Positions 18,403 to 27,684 of a stretch of 64,000 nucleotides of DNA are shown piece by piece. The notes beneath the pieces are model-generated. The model saw only the letters and a list, made by a program, of their open reading frames with translations. It did no database searches and was not told where the DNA came from. The DNA comes from a candidate division Zixibacteria bacterium HGW-Zixibacteria-1 (GTDB taxonomy: Bacteria > Zixibacteria > MSB-5A5 > GN15 > PGXB01): the NCBI GenBank assembly GCA_002838945.1, contig PGXB01000001.1:62001-126000 (forward strand), given 5' to 3'. Made by a program: the position numbers and the translations under genes. How positions within the stretch are numbered: the first letter of the stretch is position 1; every line of letters begins with the position of its first letter.

Positions 18403-19692
18403 TCATTCGCGCTCGATTTCGAGTTTCAGGAAATGACAGGAGCACGAAATGCACGGATCATAATTACGAATAGTTTGTTCGCATTGCCAGGTTAATTTAT
18501 CCTGCGGCAGATCGAGATGATTTTCCACGAATTTGCGGAGATCTTTCTCGATCGCCTTCTGGTTCTGCGATGTCGGCGCCAGGATACGGGCATTCTTGAT
18601 AATGCCGTCGTCATCTATTTCATAGCGATGCACGCAGATACCCCGCGGCGCCTCGGTGATACCGAAACCGACACCGGCTTTCGGCTTCACTTCGACACTC
18701 GCCTTTTTCGGCATTTCGTAGTTCTCGATAATCCTGAGCGCTTCTTCGCAGGCAACGACCAGCTCAACGGCGCGGACAATTATGCTCTTGAAGGGATTGA
18801 GCACCACTTTGGGCAGGCCGACATCTTTGGCCGCCTTGAGCGCTTTCGGCGTCAGCTTGTCATAATTATTGGCATACCGGGCCAGCGGGCCGGTATGATA
18901 ATCATCACGCCCCTTGACGACGGCATGCAGTGAAGTGGAGTGCGCCACATGCTGCTCTTCGAAGTAGTCGAAGAATTTGCTCAGCTCGATGTCGATCCCC
19001 TTGTTGGATACAATGTATCCTTCAGTTATGGGATACTCGTCGGGATGCCGCAATGAGACAAATTCGTAATCCCTTTCCAGTTCGGGGAATGTCAGGCCGG
19101 CCGTAAACTTGACTGTCTCGAGCGACATATTCAGCGCCCATTTCAACGGTTCGACCATTTCCTCGAGCTGCTTCTTGGTCGGCACTTTGTAGAAGCCGCC
19201 GATCTTCGGGTTGATCGGATGAATTTCCCGTCCGCCGAGCAGAATCATCAGGTCATTGCCGATTTTCTTGAGCTTCAGGGCATTCTTGACCGCCTCGGGG
19301 TGATCTTTGGCCATCTGGATGGCATCCTCATAGCCGAGAAAATCGGGGGCATGCAGCATGTATATATGCAGGGCGTGTGATTCGATCCATTCGCCGCAGT
19401 AAATCAGGCGGCGCAGGGCGCGAAGCTGTCCGTCCACTTTTACGCCGCAGATACTTTCCATAGCATGAGAGGCGGACATCATATAGGCAATGGGGCAGAT
19501 ACCGCAGATCCGGGCGGTTATGTCGGGCGCCTCGGTGAATTTGCGGCCGCGCAGGAAGGCCTCAAAAAATCGGGGCGGCTCGATGATATTGAATTTAATA
19601 TCGGAAACGGTATCACCCTTTATTTTGATCAGCAATCTGCCCTCGCCCTCGACCCGGGCGAGATAATCGACTTTGATAACTTTATTTTTCAT
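18403..19692 (-). CDS. hydA: Group 3b [NiFe] hydrogenase, alpha (large catalytic) subunit
   Basis: Carries the NiFe active site of a soluble bidirectional NAD(P)H-linked hydrogenase (sulfhydrogenase type). The frame extends to 19875, but ATG 19692 gives the family start [18 protein letters not shown], so 61 extra residues are dropped (429 aa). The L1 motif has C63 and C66 in RICGICP. The L2 motif DPCISCSCH has C414 and C417 with cleavage expected after H420, leaving a nine-residue peptide. Order beta-gamma-delta-alpha is typical of bacterial 3b operons. The start overlaps the hydD stop. Confidence 0.94.
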   Translation of the reverse strand: MKNKVIKVDYLARVEGEGRLLIKIKGDTVSDIKFNIIEPPRFFEAFLRGRKFTEAPDITARICGICPIAYMMSASHAMESICGVKVDGQLRALRRLIYCGEWIESHALHIYMLHAPDFLGYEDAIQMAKDHPEAVKNALKLKKIGNDLMILLGGREIHPINPKIGGFYKVPTKKQLEEMVEPLKWALNMSLETVKFTAGLTFPELERDYEFVSLRHPDEYPITEGYIVSNKGIDIELSKFFDYFEEQHVAHSTSLHAVVKGRDDYHTGPLARYANNYDKLTPKALKAAKDVGLPKVVLNPFKSIIVRAVELVVACEEALRIIENYEMPKKASVEVKPKAGVGFGITEAPRGICVHRYEIDDDGIIKNARILAPTSQNQKAIEKDLRKFVENHLDLPQDKLTWQCEQTIRNYDPCISCSCHFLKLEIERE

Positions 19693-20461
19693 GTGCCTCG
19701 CTCTCCTTCCGAAACGGCTCGGCAAAGGCATTGAAGCCGCGAAATGCTCTGACGATGTCGCTCTGCGACATTTTAAGCTTCTCATACCAGTCGGCCAGTG
19801 ACGACGTGTTGGGCGTTTCCTTCGGCCCGAAACATCCAAAACAGCCGCGCAGATAGGCGGGACAGAGGGCGCCACAGCCGGCCTGGGTCACCGGGCCGAG
19901 ACAGGCGTCGCCGGATGCGACCATGACACAGACATTACCCTTTCTTTTACATTCGACACAAACACTGTATGACGGAATGTTCGGCTTGCGGCCGTTCAGG
20001 TAAGCGTTGAGCACTTCGACCAATTGATATTTATTGATCGGGCATCCGCGCAATTCAAAATCGACAAAGACATGGTCGGCAATCGGTGTCGATTTGTTCA
20101 GCGTTTCGATATAACTCGGATTAGCATAAACAATCGAGATAAAGTCATTGACATCTTTGAAATTACGAAGCGCCTGGATGCCTCCGGAGGTGGCACAGGC
20201 CCCGATTGTTATCAGAACCTTGGAGATACGCCGGATTTTATGTATTCGCTCGGCATCATGGGGCGTCGTTATGGAACCTTCCACCAGCGAAATATCATAC
20301 GGCCCATTGACAACGGCGCGGGATGCCTCCGGGAAATTGGCAATGTGCACGGCATTGGCGACGGCCAGCAGTTCATCCTCGCAATCGAGCAGCGATAACT
20401 GGCAGCCGTCACAGGAAGCAAACTTCCATACAGCAAGTTTTGGTTTTTTTATTGGACTCAT
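19682..20461 (-). CDS. hydD: Group 3b hydrogenase, delta (small) subunit
   Basis: Iron-sulfur subunit that carries electrons from the active site. The N-terminal proximal-cluster motif is [19 protein letters not shown]. Further cysteines lie in [16 protein letters not shown] and a C-terminal stretch ([37 protein letters not shown]). The frame can begin at 20488, but the ATG at 20461 lies one nucleotide after the hydG stop and gives the usual N-terminus [13 protein letters not shown]; it is preferred (259 aa). Confidence 0.93.
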   Translation of the reverse strand: MSPIKKPKLAVWKFASCDGCQLSLLDCEDELLAVANAVHIANFPEASRAVVNGPYDISLVEGSITTPHDAERIHKIRRISKVLITIGACATSGGIQALRNFKDVNDFISIVYANPSYIETLNKSTPIADHVFVDFELRGCPINKYQLVEVLNAYLNGRKPNIPSYSVCVECKRKGNVCVMVASGDACLGPVTQAGCGALCPAYLRGCFGCFGPKETPNTSSLADWYEKLKMSQSDIVRAFRGFNAFAEPFRKESEAHEK

Positions 20462-20462
20462 G

Positions 20463-21332
20463 TTACATTTCCCACATTGAGAAGACATCTCTCATACTGT
20501 CGAAACGATAGACCGGCCCATCCTTGCAGACGAAGGTGGATCCGAGCTGGCAGTGGCCGCACATGCCGATGCCGCATTTCATGTTACGCTCCATCGATAT
20601 GTATGTTTTATCCTCGGTCACGCCTCGTTTCAGCAGTTCAAGAACAGTATATCTCATCATAATTTCCGGACCGCATACCATAGCCACGCAATGCAGCGGA
20701 TCGAAGGGCGCCCTCCCGATCAGGGTGGTGACCACGCCCACATTACCGCGCCAGGTGCCGGTGGCCCGATCCACGGTGAGATAAGTTTCGAGATCGAAAC
20801 GGCTCCGCCACTTTTCCAGTTGTTTGCGATAAAGCATATCCTCGGGCGTCCGGGTGCCATAGAGAAGGACAATCTTACCGTACTTATTTCTGTTATGAAG
20901 AACGTAATATATCACCGGGCGAAGCGGCGCCAGGCCGATACCGCCGGCAACTATAACCACATCATGGCCTTCGGCCTCTTTGACCGGCCAGGCCGCGCCA
21001 TAGGGCCCCCTGACACCGATAGTATCGGCAACCTTGAGGTCCTTCATGGCTTTGGTAACCGTTCCGACGGCGCGGGTCGTATGCACCAGAGGCCCCTCCT
21101 TGGTGGGGTCACCGCTGATGGATATCGGCACTTCCCCAACACCATACATATAAAGCATGTTGAACTGGCCCGGGGCAAATTTTATTGTATCGCGTCCCGA
21201 TTTCGGGCCAAGCTCGAGGGAGAAAGTGTCGAATGTTTCCCGGACCACCCGATGAATGGTATATGGTTTCACCAGCATCGGTTCGGCCGCGGTTATGCCT
21301 GTTGTTTTATCTTTACTTTGCATTTTTGCCAT
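20463..21332 (-). CDS. hydG: Group 3b hydrogenase, gamma subunit (FAD/NAD(P)-binding diaphorase)
   Basis: Ferredoxin-NADP reductase-type subunit linking the hydrogenase to NAD(P)H. Seen are the flavin region [20 protein letters not shown], the nucleotide motif [24 protein letters not shown], and a C-terminal [2Fe-2S] motif [14 protein letters not shown]. Three starts (21338, 21332, 21323) are possible. The middle ATG has GGA at the best spacing and is used (289 aa). All overlap the end of the preceding cyclic-nucleotide-binding-domain gene. Confidence 0.93.
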   Translation of the reverse strand: MAKMQSKDKTTGITAAEPMLVKPYTIHRVVRETFDTFSLELGPKSGRDTIKFAPGQFNMLYMYGVGEVPISISGDPTKEGPLVHTTRAVGTVTKAMKDLKVADTIGVRGPYGAAWPVKEAEGHDVVIVAGGIGLAPLRPVIYYVLHNRNKYGKIVLLYGTRTPEDMLYRKQLEKWRSRFDLETYLTVDRATGTWRGNVGVVTTLIGRAPFDPLHCVAMVCGPEIMMRYTVLELLKRGVTEDKTYISMERNMKCGIGMCGHCQLGSTFVCKDGPVYRFDSMRDVFSMWEM

Positions 21333-21777
21333 ACACATCCATTAACTGAAATCTTGTCGCTTCCAGTCTTTCAGCGATGATAATATTGAATCTTTTCATT
21401 ATTTCATATCCGAGATCATGATCCAGCTCGCACTTGTCGCGGAGGCATTTTCCGTCAAGCACAATGGCGCGGGTCAGTTCCACGGCCCGGGCATCGAAGT
21501 GCCACTTGTACGGCGGAACCAGCCATGACCAACCCAGGATTTCGCCGGCTTCGCGCGAACGGATTATGATCGGACCCTTCTGGGGAACATGAGTTTCGAT
21601 CTGAACCCGGCCATGCCGGATAAAGTAAAAGGAGTTGGCATCTTTGCCCTCTTTGAAAATGTATTCGTTTTCCTTGAAAACGACATTCGACGCACATCCG
21701 ACAAGAGTCTGGATATGCTTCGGATTCATCCCCGCCAAGAAGGGGTGTTCCATTAAGATTCGCTCAAGATTTTCCAT
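21313..21777 (-). CDS. Cyclic-nucleotide-binding-domain protein of the hydrogenase operon (no DNA-binding domain)
   Basis: 154 residues forming a single CRP-type beta-roll: [20 protein letters not shown] near residues 37-56, then [20 protein letters not shown] and [14 protein letters not shown]. The segment matching the phosphate-binding cassette (EILGWSW...) lacks the usual arginine, so cAMP binding is doubtful. After the C-helix the protein simply ends; there is no helix-turn-helix, so it cannot be the regulator that binds the nearby palindromes. Position between the beta and gamma genes suggests an allosteric or structural subunit of the hydrogenase. Confidence 0.85.
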   Translation of the reverse strand: MENLERILMEHPFLAGMNPKHIQTLVGCASNVVFKENEYIFKEGKDANSFYFIRHGRVQIETHVPQKGPIIIRSREAGEILGWSWLVPPYKWHFDARAVELTRAIVLDGKCLRDKCELDHDLGYEIMKRFNIIIAERLEATRFQLMDVYGKNAK

Positions 21778-21809
21778 GGCTCAAACCCTCATAAAAAAAG
21801 GTATAATTT

Positions 21810-22925
21810 TTATGCCTTCTCACGGATAGCGGCGGCTTCCGCGGTGATATCGATACCGACCGGGCACCAGGTAATACACCGCCCGCAGCCGACACAACCG
21901 GGTGTTCCAAACTGATCCTGCCAGTAAGCGATCTTGTGCATCAGCCACTGACGATATCGCGATGATGCGGTCGCCCGAATGCTGCCCCCGTGTATATATG
22001 AAAAATCAACCGTATAACAGGAATCCCAGCAGCGCCATCTTTCGGCCTGATCGCCGCCCAGATCGGTTGTATCCTCGATATTGCAGCAGAAACAGGTGGG
22101 GCAAACCATGGTGCAATTGCCGCAGGTCAGGCAGCGCTTGACGATTTCGTTCCAGTGATGGCTGTCAAAATTTTCATAAAGAATCTCCTTGAGACCTTTC
22201 ATGTCAAGGCTGCGTCCCATTTTCGACGAGGCCTCTTTGACCGCCTTTTCGGCATTACCCGATTCATGGTTTTCGGCGGGCCGATGCGCGACTTTTTCCA
22301 GCACTTTGTTCCCCGCCCTGGAACCGGCTTCGACGACAAAATAATGCTTGCCGCTTTCAAGGATTTCGGTCAGGGCCAGATCAAAGCCGCCGGCTGCCGC
22401 GGGGCCGCTGTTCATCGAGGCGCAAAAGCAATTATTCCCGGGATTGGTGCAGTTGACGGCCACGATGAACAAATTTCGGCGGACGGCGTCATATTCCGGG
22501 TCGGAATACTGGCCGTCACGAAGAATCTTATCCTGGATGGCAATGGCCTGAAGCTCGCACGGCCGGACACCGATCAAGGCTTTTTTGGCCGGCTTCGCAT
22601 CCGAACTTTTGATTTCAAAACTGTGTCCGTTTCGCGCGGCTTCCAGCATCTTCTTGCGCGGCGGATAGAGCAGTTTTTTCCAGGTGTAGGGACCCAGAAT
22701 AAAGCCAAACAAGGTCTTCTTTTCACTCTTTGTAAGGCGGTAGCTGCCGCCTTCCTGCCGATCCGTCCAGCCGATGGGAAGCTCATCGGCAGAATTGATT
22801 TCATCATAGACAACAGCGTTATCTCTGACGGTCGGCCCGGAAATATTGTACCCTTCGGCGCTCAGAGCATCAAAAAGGGCCTGGAAATCTTTCCGTTCTA
22901 TCACTGATTTAGTTTCGTTATTCAA
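21810..22925 (-). CDS. hydB: Group 3b hydrogenase, beta subunit (iron-sulfur protein)
   Basis: About 371 residues. Electron-transfer subunit between the delta and gamma subunits. Two ferredoxin motifs lie near the C-terminus: [17 protein letters not shown] and [25 protein letters not shown] and a conserved CFCASM stretch fit the HydB/AsrA family. A GTG at 22931 has its GGGA directly adjacent, which is too close. The TTG at 22925 has GGGAG with five bases between and is the better start. First gene of the unit, preceded by a clear promoter and operator. Confidence 0.93.
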   Translation of the reverse strand: MNNETKSVIERKDFQALFDALSAEGYNISGPTVRDNAVVYDEINSADELPIGWTDRQEGGSYRLTKSEKKTLFGFILGPYTWKKLLYPPRKKMLEAARNGHSFEIKSSDAKPAKKALIGVRPCELQAIAIQDKILRDGQYSDPEYDAVRRNLFIVAVNCTNPGNNCFCASMNSGPAAAGGFDLALTEILESGKHYFVVEAGSRAGNKVLEKVAHRPAENHESGNAEKAVKEASSKMGRSLDMKGLKEILYENFDSHHWNEIVKRCLTCGNCTMVCPTCFCCNIEDTTDLGGDQAERWRCWDSCYTVDFSYIHGGSIRATASSRYRQWLMHKIAYWQDQFGTPGCVGCGRCITWCPVGIDITAEAAAIREKA

Positions 22926-22938
22926 TGGCACTCCCGAC

Positions 22939-22958
22939 TTTGTGATTTATTTCACAAA
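22939..22958. promoter_or_regulatory. CRP/FNR-superfamily operator, copy 2
   Basis: TTTGTGATTTATTTCACAAA has perfect 7-bp arms (TGTGA-N6-TCACA core at 22941-22956). It falls at about +3 to +21 relative to the predicted transcription start of the group 3b operon, where bound protein would block elongation or initiation. The arrangement suggests repression. Confidence 0.82.
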
Positions 22959-22966
22959 CTTAACAC

Positions 22967-22995
22967 AATATAATGTGCGCCAATAATATTGTCAA
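22967..22995 (-). promoter_or_regulatory. Promoter of the group 3b hydrogenase operon
   Basis: Read on the minus strand: TTGACA (22995-22990), exactly 17 bp, TATATT (22972-22967). The start of transcription is expected near 22960, just before the operator. Confidence 0.75.
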
Positions 22996-23052
22996 CAGAA
23001 AAAGTTCTGATTAGATTGATTAAAGGCTCCTTTCATAACCATGTTTCTTCCT

Positions 23053-23709
23053 CTAAGCATCTCTCAATCCGGCGACTTTGACCGCCCCGCGGTGGTAGCC
23101 GTCGGGGAACAGCTTTTCCAGTTCCTCCAGGCCGATATTATTGCTCTCGCAGGTGGCGTAGATGGTCGGAATCTCGCCCGTTCTCGAAAAATAATCTCTC
23201 ATGAAAAGTATAATTTCCCAGTGTTTCTTTGTGAGATACTCGGGCATCTTCATTTCAAAGGCCTTGTGGAGGGCGAAGTTTTCATCCCAGTCGTTGAAAT
23301 CGACCAGGAAGCCATAGACATCTGTCTTATATATCTTTTTCTCATACATCCGGACATGATGCACGATATGTTCTTCGATCCAGTTTTTCTGGAAGTATCC
23401 CTCGCGGTAAGTGACCCCGGCCAGTTTGCAGGCTCCGCGAAGATAACCGGTCGGAAAGAGCTTTCTCAGGTCGCCGAGCCCGATATCATTTTTGCGGCAG
23501 GCGACATATACCAGGGGGCAGTTGTTCATTTTATCGAAGCTGTTGCGGATAAAGCGGATAACTTTCCAGTGAGCTTCGGTCAGACCGCCTTCGATCCGCA
23601 CCTGCGGCGCCATGCCCTCGGCAAAATTCTCATCCCATTCCTCGGGATTCAGCAGATAACCCAGGGCATCAACTTCATAGTCTTTTCCATTATGAGTAAA
23701 GTACCTCAT
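23053..23709 (-). CDS. Tandem-duplicated DsrC/TusE-like protein lacking the terminal cysteine
   Basis: 218 residues made of two DsrC-like domains (1-107 and 121-218) that align along their length: DALGYLLNPEEWDENFA with DVYGFLVDFNDWDENFA, HWKVIRFIRNSF with HWEIILFMRDYF, and LRKLFPTGYLRGACKLAG with LEKLFPDGYHRGAVKVAG. DsrC proteins carry sulfur on two C-terminal-arm cysteines. Here Cys94 keeps the inner position in domain 1, but the outer one is Tyr105; domain 2 has Val210 and ends before the outer site. Another cysteine is shared by both copies (C71, C187). Last gene of the Hdr-Mvh unit; perhaps a redox partner or regulator of HdrB. Confidence 0.85.
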   Translation of the reverse strand: MRYFTHNGKDYEVDALGYLLNPEEWDENFAEGMAPQVRIEGGLTEAHWKVIRFIRNSFDKMNNCPLVYVACRKNDIGLGDLRKLFPTGYLRGACKLAGVTYREGYFQKNWIEEHIVHHVRMYEKKIYKTDVYGFLVDFNDWDENFALHKAFEMKMPEYLTKKHWEIILFMRDYFSRTGEIPTIYATCESNNIGLEELEKLFPDGYHRGAVKVAGLRDA

Positions 23710-23726
23710 AATATTGCTCCAAAAGC

Positions 23727-24395
23727 TCAGGCTTTTTTCTTCTTTTGCGCGGCCTCAACGAGCCATTTGTACCAGACATCAAGCCCCTCGCCGGTTCGGC
23801 AGGAGACTTCAAATATTTTCAGAGCGGCGTTTATGGTTCGGGCATTTTTTTTGACCTTTTCCGGATCAAAATCGGAAAGTCCCAGCAGGTCGATTTTGTT
23901 GACTATCATGACCGAGGAACGGCGAAACATGGCCGGATATTTAAGCGGCTTGTCATCACCTTCAGTGGTGCTGATTAATACCACCTTCATATCTTCACCA
24001 AGATCATAGCTTGACGGACATACGAGGTTACCGACATTTTCGATAAAGAGAACATCGGTGCCGGCCAGATCAATCTTGTCCAGGACATTACCGATCATTT
24101 TGGCATCGAGATGACAGGCGCCGCCGGTGACAATCGGCCGGACAATGCGGCCGCCGGCCCTGGTCAGACGGTCGGCATCATTTTCCGTCTGGACATCGCC
24201 CGCAATCAGCGCCATGTTCAACTTCCGGCCCATCTCCTTCAGGGTTCTTTCAAGCAGGGAGGTTTTCCCGGATCCGGGTGAACTGACCAGATTGAGGGAG
24301 AGAATTTTCTTCCCGGCAAGATCGGCCCTGATCTCGGCGGCCAGCCGGTCATTTTCCGACAGAACCTTTTTTTCTACTTTTATCTTCTCATCCAT
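23727..24395 (-). CDS. hypB: Hydrogenase nickel-insertion GTPase HypB
   Basis: GTPase delivering nickel with HypA. P-loop SSPGSGKTSLL, switch region GDVQTENDADR, metal site GGACHLD, IENVGNLVCPS and base-recognition NKIDLL are present. No N-terminal histidine-rich nickel store is seen. The frame reaches 24425, but ATG 24395 has GGA at good spacing and removes an atypical tail; it is preferred (222 aa). Confidence 0.95.
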   Translation of the reverse strand: MDEKIKVEKKVLSENDRLAAEIRADLAGKKILSLNLVSSPGSGKTSLLERTLKEMGRKLNMALIAGDVQTENDADRLTRAGGRIVRPIVTGGACHLDAKMIGNVLDKIDLAGTDVLFIENVGNLVCPSSYDLGEDMKVVLISTTEGDDKPLKYPAMFRRSSVMIVNKIDLLGLSDFDPEKVKKNARTINAALKIFEVSCRTGEGLDVWYKWLVEAAQKKKKA

Positions 24396-24424
24396 ATCAT
24401 TTCCGTTTTTGTAATCGTGCCCCA

Positions 24425-24766
24425 TTATTTTTCGACAAGGTATGTAATATCAAGTTCTTCCCCCTGTACTAAATACATATCGGTCGAACCGCAAAAAGGA
24501 CATATAAAAACAAACTCATTTACTTCAAAATCTTTGAGGCAGGAGCGGCAGTTTCCCTTAACCGGAACCTGCTCGATTTTAAGCACGGCTCCGTCAAGAG
24601 GGGTATCGACAACGGCCGCCTCGAAACTGAAAGAGAGCGCACCGGCATCAAACCCGGACAGGGCTCCCAGACGAAGGCCGACTTCTTTGATTCCGGACAG
24701 TTTCAGCCGGTTCATCTCATTTTGCACAATCTCAATTATCTCAGTTGCCACACGCAGTTCATGCAT
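24425..24766 (-). CDS. hypA: Hydrogenase nickel-insertion protein HypA
   Basis: 113 residues. Begins MHELRVATEI with the nickel-binding N-terminal MH. The zinc site is CRSC with CPFC 24 residues later. Overlaps the upstream protease gene by 8 nt. Confidence 0.95.
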   Translation of the reverse strand: MHELRVATEIIEIVQNEMNRLKLSGIKEVGLRLGALSGFDAGALSFSFEAAVVDTPLDGAVLKIEQVPVKGNCRSCLKDFEVNEFVFICPFCGSTDMYLVQGEELDITYLVEK

Positions 24767-25232
24767 GAAAAGCCCTGTCTTGCCACCAGTTTATATAAGC
24801 CATGACGCACGGTATCAGCTTCTTCAACGATTTTGACACCGCCGCGCTCATTTCCTTACCCACAGTGTAAGGATCATCAACTTCAACCGCAAAGATTTTT
24901 ATTTCTTCCGGGAAGTCAAGCTGCATCTGTTCCGCCAATAATATTAATTCGGGCAATCCGGTATAATGGGGTGACGGACTCATAACCGTTCTTAAGTCGC
25001 CCAGTTCGAGTTCGATAACCGACCCGGGCGAAAAACCGGACATTTGAATGGCGTCGATTATTATAACCTGTCGGTATCCGACCAGAAGATCAAGGAGCGC
25101 CACCCCATGCATGCCGGTGGCGACCACATCGGCTTGGCCGTTGAGCATGGTCTGCAGTTTCTCGGCGGCCAGAATGCCGATGCCGTCGTCACCAAGCAAG
25201 TCGTTGCCCAAACATAAAATCAGCGGTTTCAT
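24759..25232 (-). CDS. Hydrogenase maturation protease for the MvhA large subunit
   Basis: 157 residues, HycI/HoxM-like. LILCLGNDLLGDDGIGILAA holds the first acidic metal ligand, VIIIDAIQMSGFSPG the second, and SPHYTGLPELI the histidine. It is placed 3 nt downstream of mvhA, its probable substrate. It is clearly different in sequence from the protease beside hydA, so each large subunit has its own. Confidence 0.92.
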   Translation of the reverse strand: MKPLILCLGNDLLGDDGIGILAAEKLQTMLNGQADVVATGMHGVALLDLLVGYRQVIIIDAIQMSGFSPGSVIELELGDLRTVMSPSPHYTGLPELILLAEQMQLDFPEEIKIFAVEVDDPYTVGKEMSAAVSKSLKKLIPCVMAYINWWQDRAFHA

Positions 25233-25235
25233 GGC

Positions 25236-26699
25236 TCACCTGCGGCGAATATCCCGGATCATATGGTGGTTGCTGTCAAAAACCCTGACCGCTAACGGCA
25301 TCTGCCCCGGCAAGGCATGTGTGGCGCAGCCGTGGCAGGGGTCATAGGCCCGGAAAGCCATCTCCACCATGTTCAAAATTCCGTCATCGACCTGACCGTT
25401 TTTAATCAGGCCTTTGGCCGCCTTATCGACCGACAGGGCGATCCTGGCGGAGTTATTCTGTGTCGCCACAATCAGGTTGGCCTTGGTAATCACCCCTTTT
25501 TCATCGGTCTGATAATGATGAATAAGGGTCCCGCGAGGAGCTTCGACAATTCCGACACCCTCGACCGGCTTTTCGGTAGGTATGTTATGCACTTTGGGAT
25601 TGACAATTTCCGGATCGCTCGCCAGCTCTCTCATCCGCTCGGCGCTGTAAAGCATTTCGATCAACCTGGCCCAGCTTGTGGCCAGTGTGAAATGCACCGG
25701 TTTGCCGCCGCAGGTTTGATAAAACTGTTCATAAGCTTCCTGGGCCAACGGCGTGGCCATGCCATCGGCGGCATTCAGGCGGGCCAGCGGCGCCACGGCA
25801 AAGATGCCGCTGTCGGGGCCGTCGGCAAAGCCGTTCCAGCCGATATCCTTAAGGTAGCTGAAACGCATATAGCTCCACGGCTCGACATGCTCCGCGATAT
25901 GATCCAGGTATTTGCCGTGCGGAAATTTGCACAGCTCTTTGCCGTCCGGATCGACCACCCGGATCGGCCCATCATAGAAATTCACCTTATTGTTCTGATC
26001 CACCATACCCATGTAATATGTCTTATGGGTATAGATATCCGAGGTAATGTGTTCCATGTACTCAGGATTGTTGAGAACAACATCATTGAAGATTTTCAGG
26101 CTGAATTGCGCAAATTCTACCGCAACCTCGGCAGCATCGATAATCTTCTGCTGGTCGCCCTTTGCAATCGGCTTGGAAATGCCGCCCGGCAGACCGAAGA
26201 CAGGATGAATGGTCTTACCCATTATCATGGTCATCAGGTCGCGCAACTGTTTGCGCGTGCCGATTACCTTCAGGCCGATTTCCTGCCCGACTTTGCCGAG
26301 AACGCCCAGAATATTCCGTTCCGCTTTGGGCGCTTTCGGCCCGACGACAAAATCGGGCCCGGCCAGAAAGAAGAAATGCAGGGCATGATCCTCGACATAA
26401 AAGATATTGTAAACCAGTTCCCTTATTTTTTTGGCGGCCGGCGGCGGCTCGACTTTGTACAGGTCATCGAGAGCCTTGGTCCCGGCCATATGATGAGCCG
26501 TCGGGCAGACGCCGCAAATACGCGAGGTGATTTGCGGCATATCCTCGGCCGGGCGCCCCTGAGCGAATCTTTCAAAACCGCGCAGCTCCGGCACCTGAAG
26601 GTAGGCTCTGTCAACACCGCCGCTGTCATTCAGGATGATATCGATTTTGCCGTGCCCCTCGAGCCGCGTGATGGGATCTATAACGATTCTTTCATTCAT
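25236..26699 (-). CDS. mvhA: [NiFe] hydrogenase large subunit, Hdr-linked MvhA type (group 3c)
   Basis: Oxidises H2 and feeds electrons through MvhG and MvhD to HdrA. 487 residues. L1 has C62/C65 in RICGVCPTAHH. L2 is DPCHGCATH with C455/C458 and H461, leaving an unusually long C-terminal peptide of 26 residues to be removed. The N-terminal DPITRLEGHGKI is typical. It starts 8 nt inside the end of mvhG. Confidence 0.94.
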   Translation of the reverse strand: MNERIVIDPITRLEGHGKIDIILNDSGGVDRAYLQVPELRGFERFAQGRPAEDMPQITSRICGVCPTAHHMAGTKALDDLYKVEPPPAAKKIRELVYNIFYVEDHALHFFFLAGPDFVVGPKAPKAERNILGVLGKVGQEIGLKVIGTRKQLRDLMTMIMGKTIHPVFGLPGGISKPIAKGDQQKIIDAAEVAVEFAQFSLKIFNDVVLNNPEYMEHITSDIYTHKTYYMGMVDQNNKVNFYDGPIRVVDPDGKELCKFPHGKYLDHIAEHVEPWSYMRFSYLKDIGWNGFADGPDSGIFAVAPLARLNAADGMATPLAQEAYEQFYQTCGGKPVHFTLATSWARLIEMLYSAERMRELASDPEIVNPKVHNIPTEKPVEGVGIVEAPRGTLIHHYQTDEKGVITKANLIVATQNNSARIALSVDKAAKGLIKNGQVDDGILNMVEMAFRAYDPCHGCATHALPGQMPLAVRVFDSNHHMIRDIRRR

Positions 26700-27684
26700 G
26701 GCTGTTTTCTCCTGGAACGGAAGGTTGATAGCGCCGATGCATCATTGAGGCCGGAAGGCTGTACCGGTGGAAGGTTCCGACCGGATCGACAATCTGACTC
26801 AGGATTTCGATGATCTCCCGGTCATCGTTCGAATCGGCCATGGATGCAAAAGCCGAAAGCGCTTTGGCGCCGAAATCGATTACGCGACTGGTCGGCCCCA
26901 TGCATCCGGTGCAGGGCATATTGCCTTTGGGGCAGGCCGACCCGCAACCCTGACGGGTTACCGGACCCAGGCAGAGCAGACCCTGGGCGAGAAGGCATTT
27001 TTCCTGATCGATTTCTATTTCGAAGGGCCGCTTGAAACTCTTCAGAGCCATTTTTTCCGGTTTGGTGTCGCGGCGTTCGCATTCCTCACAGAGGGAAATA
27101 TCCGGTGCGAGAACCGCTCCCGGAGCGGGCAGCTGCCCGCTGAGAATAGCCCCGACCGCTTCTTTTATCAGTTTGACCGGCGGCGGGCAGCCGGGCAGAT
27201 AGTACTCCACCTTGATAACCTGATCGAGCGACTTGACCGTGTCCCATAATAGGGGAAGGGTCAAGATTCCGTTGCCGGTGTCATAGGCCAGTTTCGGCAC
27301 CATTTTTTCATCATTGACGACTGAGGGTGCATTGAAATAGACTTCCTCGATCATCTCCTGTCGATTGAAGGTGTTGGCCAGACCGGGAATTCCGCCCAGA
27401 TGGGCGCAGCTTCCGAAGGCTATCACGATTTGTGATTTCCGGCGCAGTAACTCGACCATCTCATGCTGCTCCGAAGAACGGACGGCTCCGTTGATAAAGC
27501 TGACGACTATCTCACCGTCCGCCATCGCTTCAACATCACTCTTCTTGAAATCAAGTGCGACCGGCCAGAAAACAATATCGACCGCTCCGACGACCTGAAG
27601 AATATCTTCGGCCAGATCGACAACCGCTTCCTCACAGCCGCCGCATGAGGCACACCAGTAAAAGGCAACTTTGGGTTTACTCAT
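26692..27684 (-). CDS. mvhG: [NiFe] hydrogenase small subunit MvhG
   Basis: Iron-sulfur subunit of the Hdr-linked hydrogenase. The frame extends to 27852, but ATG 27684 gives MSKPKVAFYWCASCGGCEEA with the proximal-cluster cysteines and overlaps the mvhD stop as ATGA; 56 spurious residues are excluded (330 aa). Further cluster motifs are FGSCAHLGG, PGCPPP, CEECERRDT, CLGPVTRQGCGSACP and MPCTGCMGP. Confidence 0.93.
   Translation of the reverse strand: MSKPKVAFYWCASCGGCEEAVVDLAEDILQVVGAVDIVFWPVALDFKKSDVEAMADGEIVVSFINGAVRSSEQHEMVELLRRKSQIVIAFGSCAHLGGIPGLANTFNRQEMIEEVYFNAPSVVNDEKMVPKLAYDTGNGILTLPLLWDTVKSLDQVIKVEYYLPGCPPPVKLIKEAVGAILSGQLPAPGAVLAPDISLCEECERRDTKPEKMALKSFKRPFEIEIDQEKCLLAQGLLCLGPVTRQGCGSACPKGNMPCTGCMGPTSRVIDFGAKALSAFASMADSNDDREIIEILSQIVDPVGTFHRYSLPASMMHRRYQPSVPGENSHE

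Noticed and set aside
19693-19875. 61-residue N-terminal extension of the hydA frame
   Set aside because: It overlaps hydD, lacks homology and precedes the normal family start.
21313-21777. The cyclic-nucleotide-binding-domain protein as the regulator of the three palindromes
   Set aside because: It ends after the beta-roll and one helix and has no helix-turn-helix.
22996-23052. Terminator between the tandem DsrC gene and the hydB promoter
   Set aside because: Only a 5-bp stem with a 2-nt loop (AAAGG/CCTTT) and a distant T run; not convincing.
25317-26813. 498-codon plus-strand frame opposite mvhA
   Set aside because: It mirrors the mvhA coding strand, has no ribosome site or domain and arises from GC-biased codon use.
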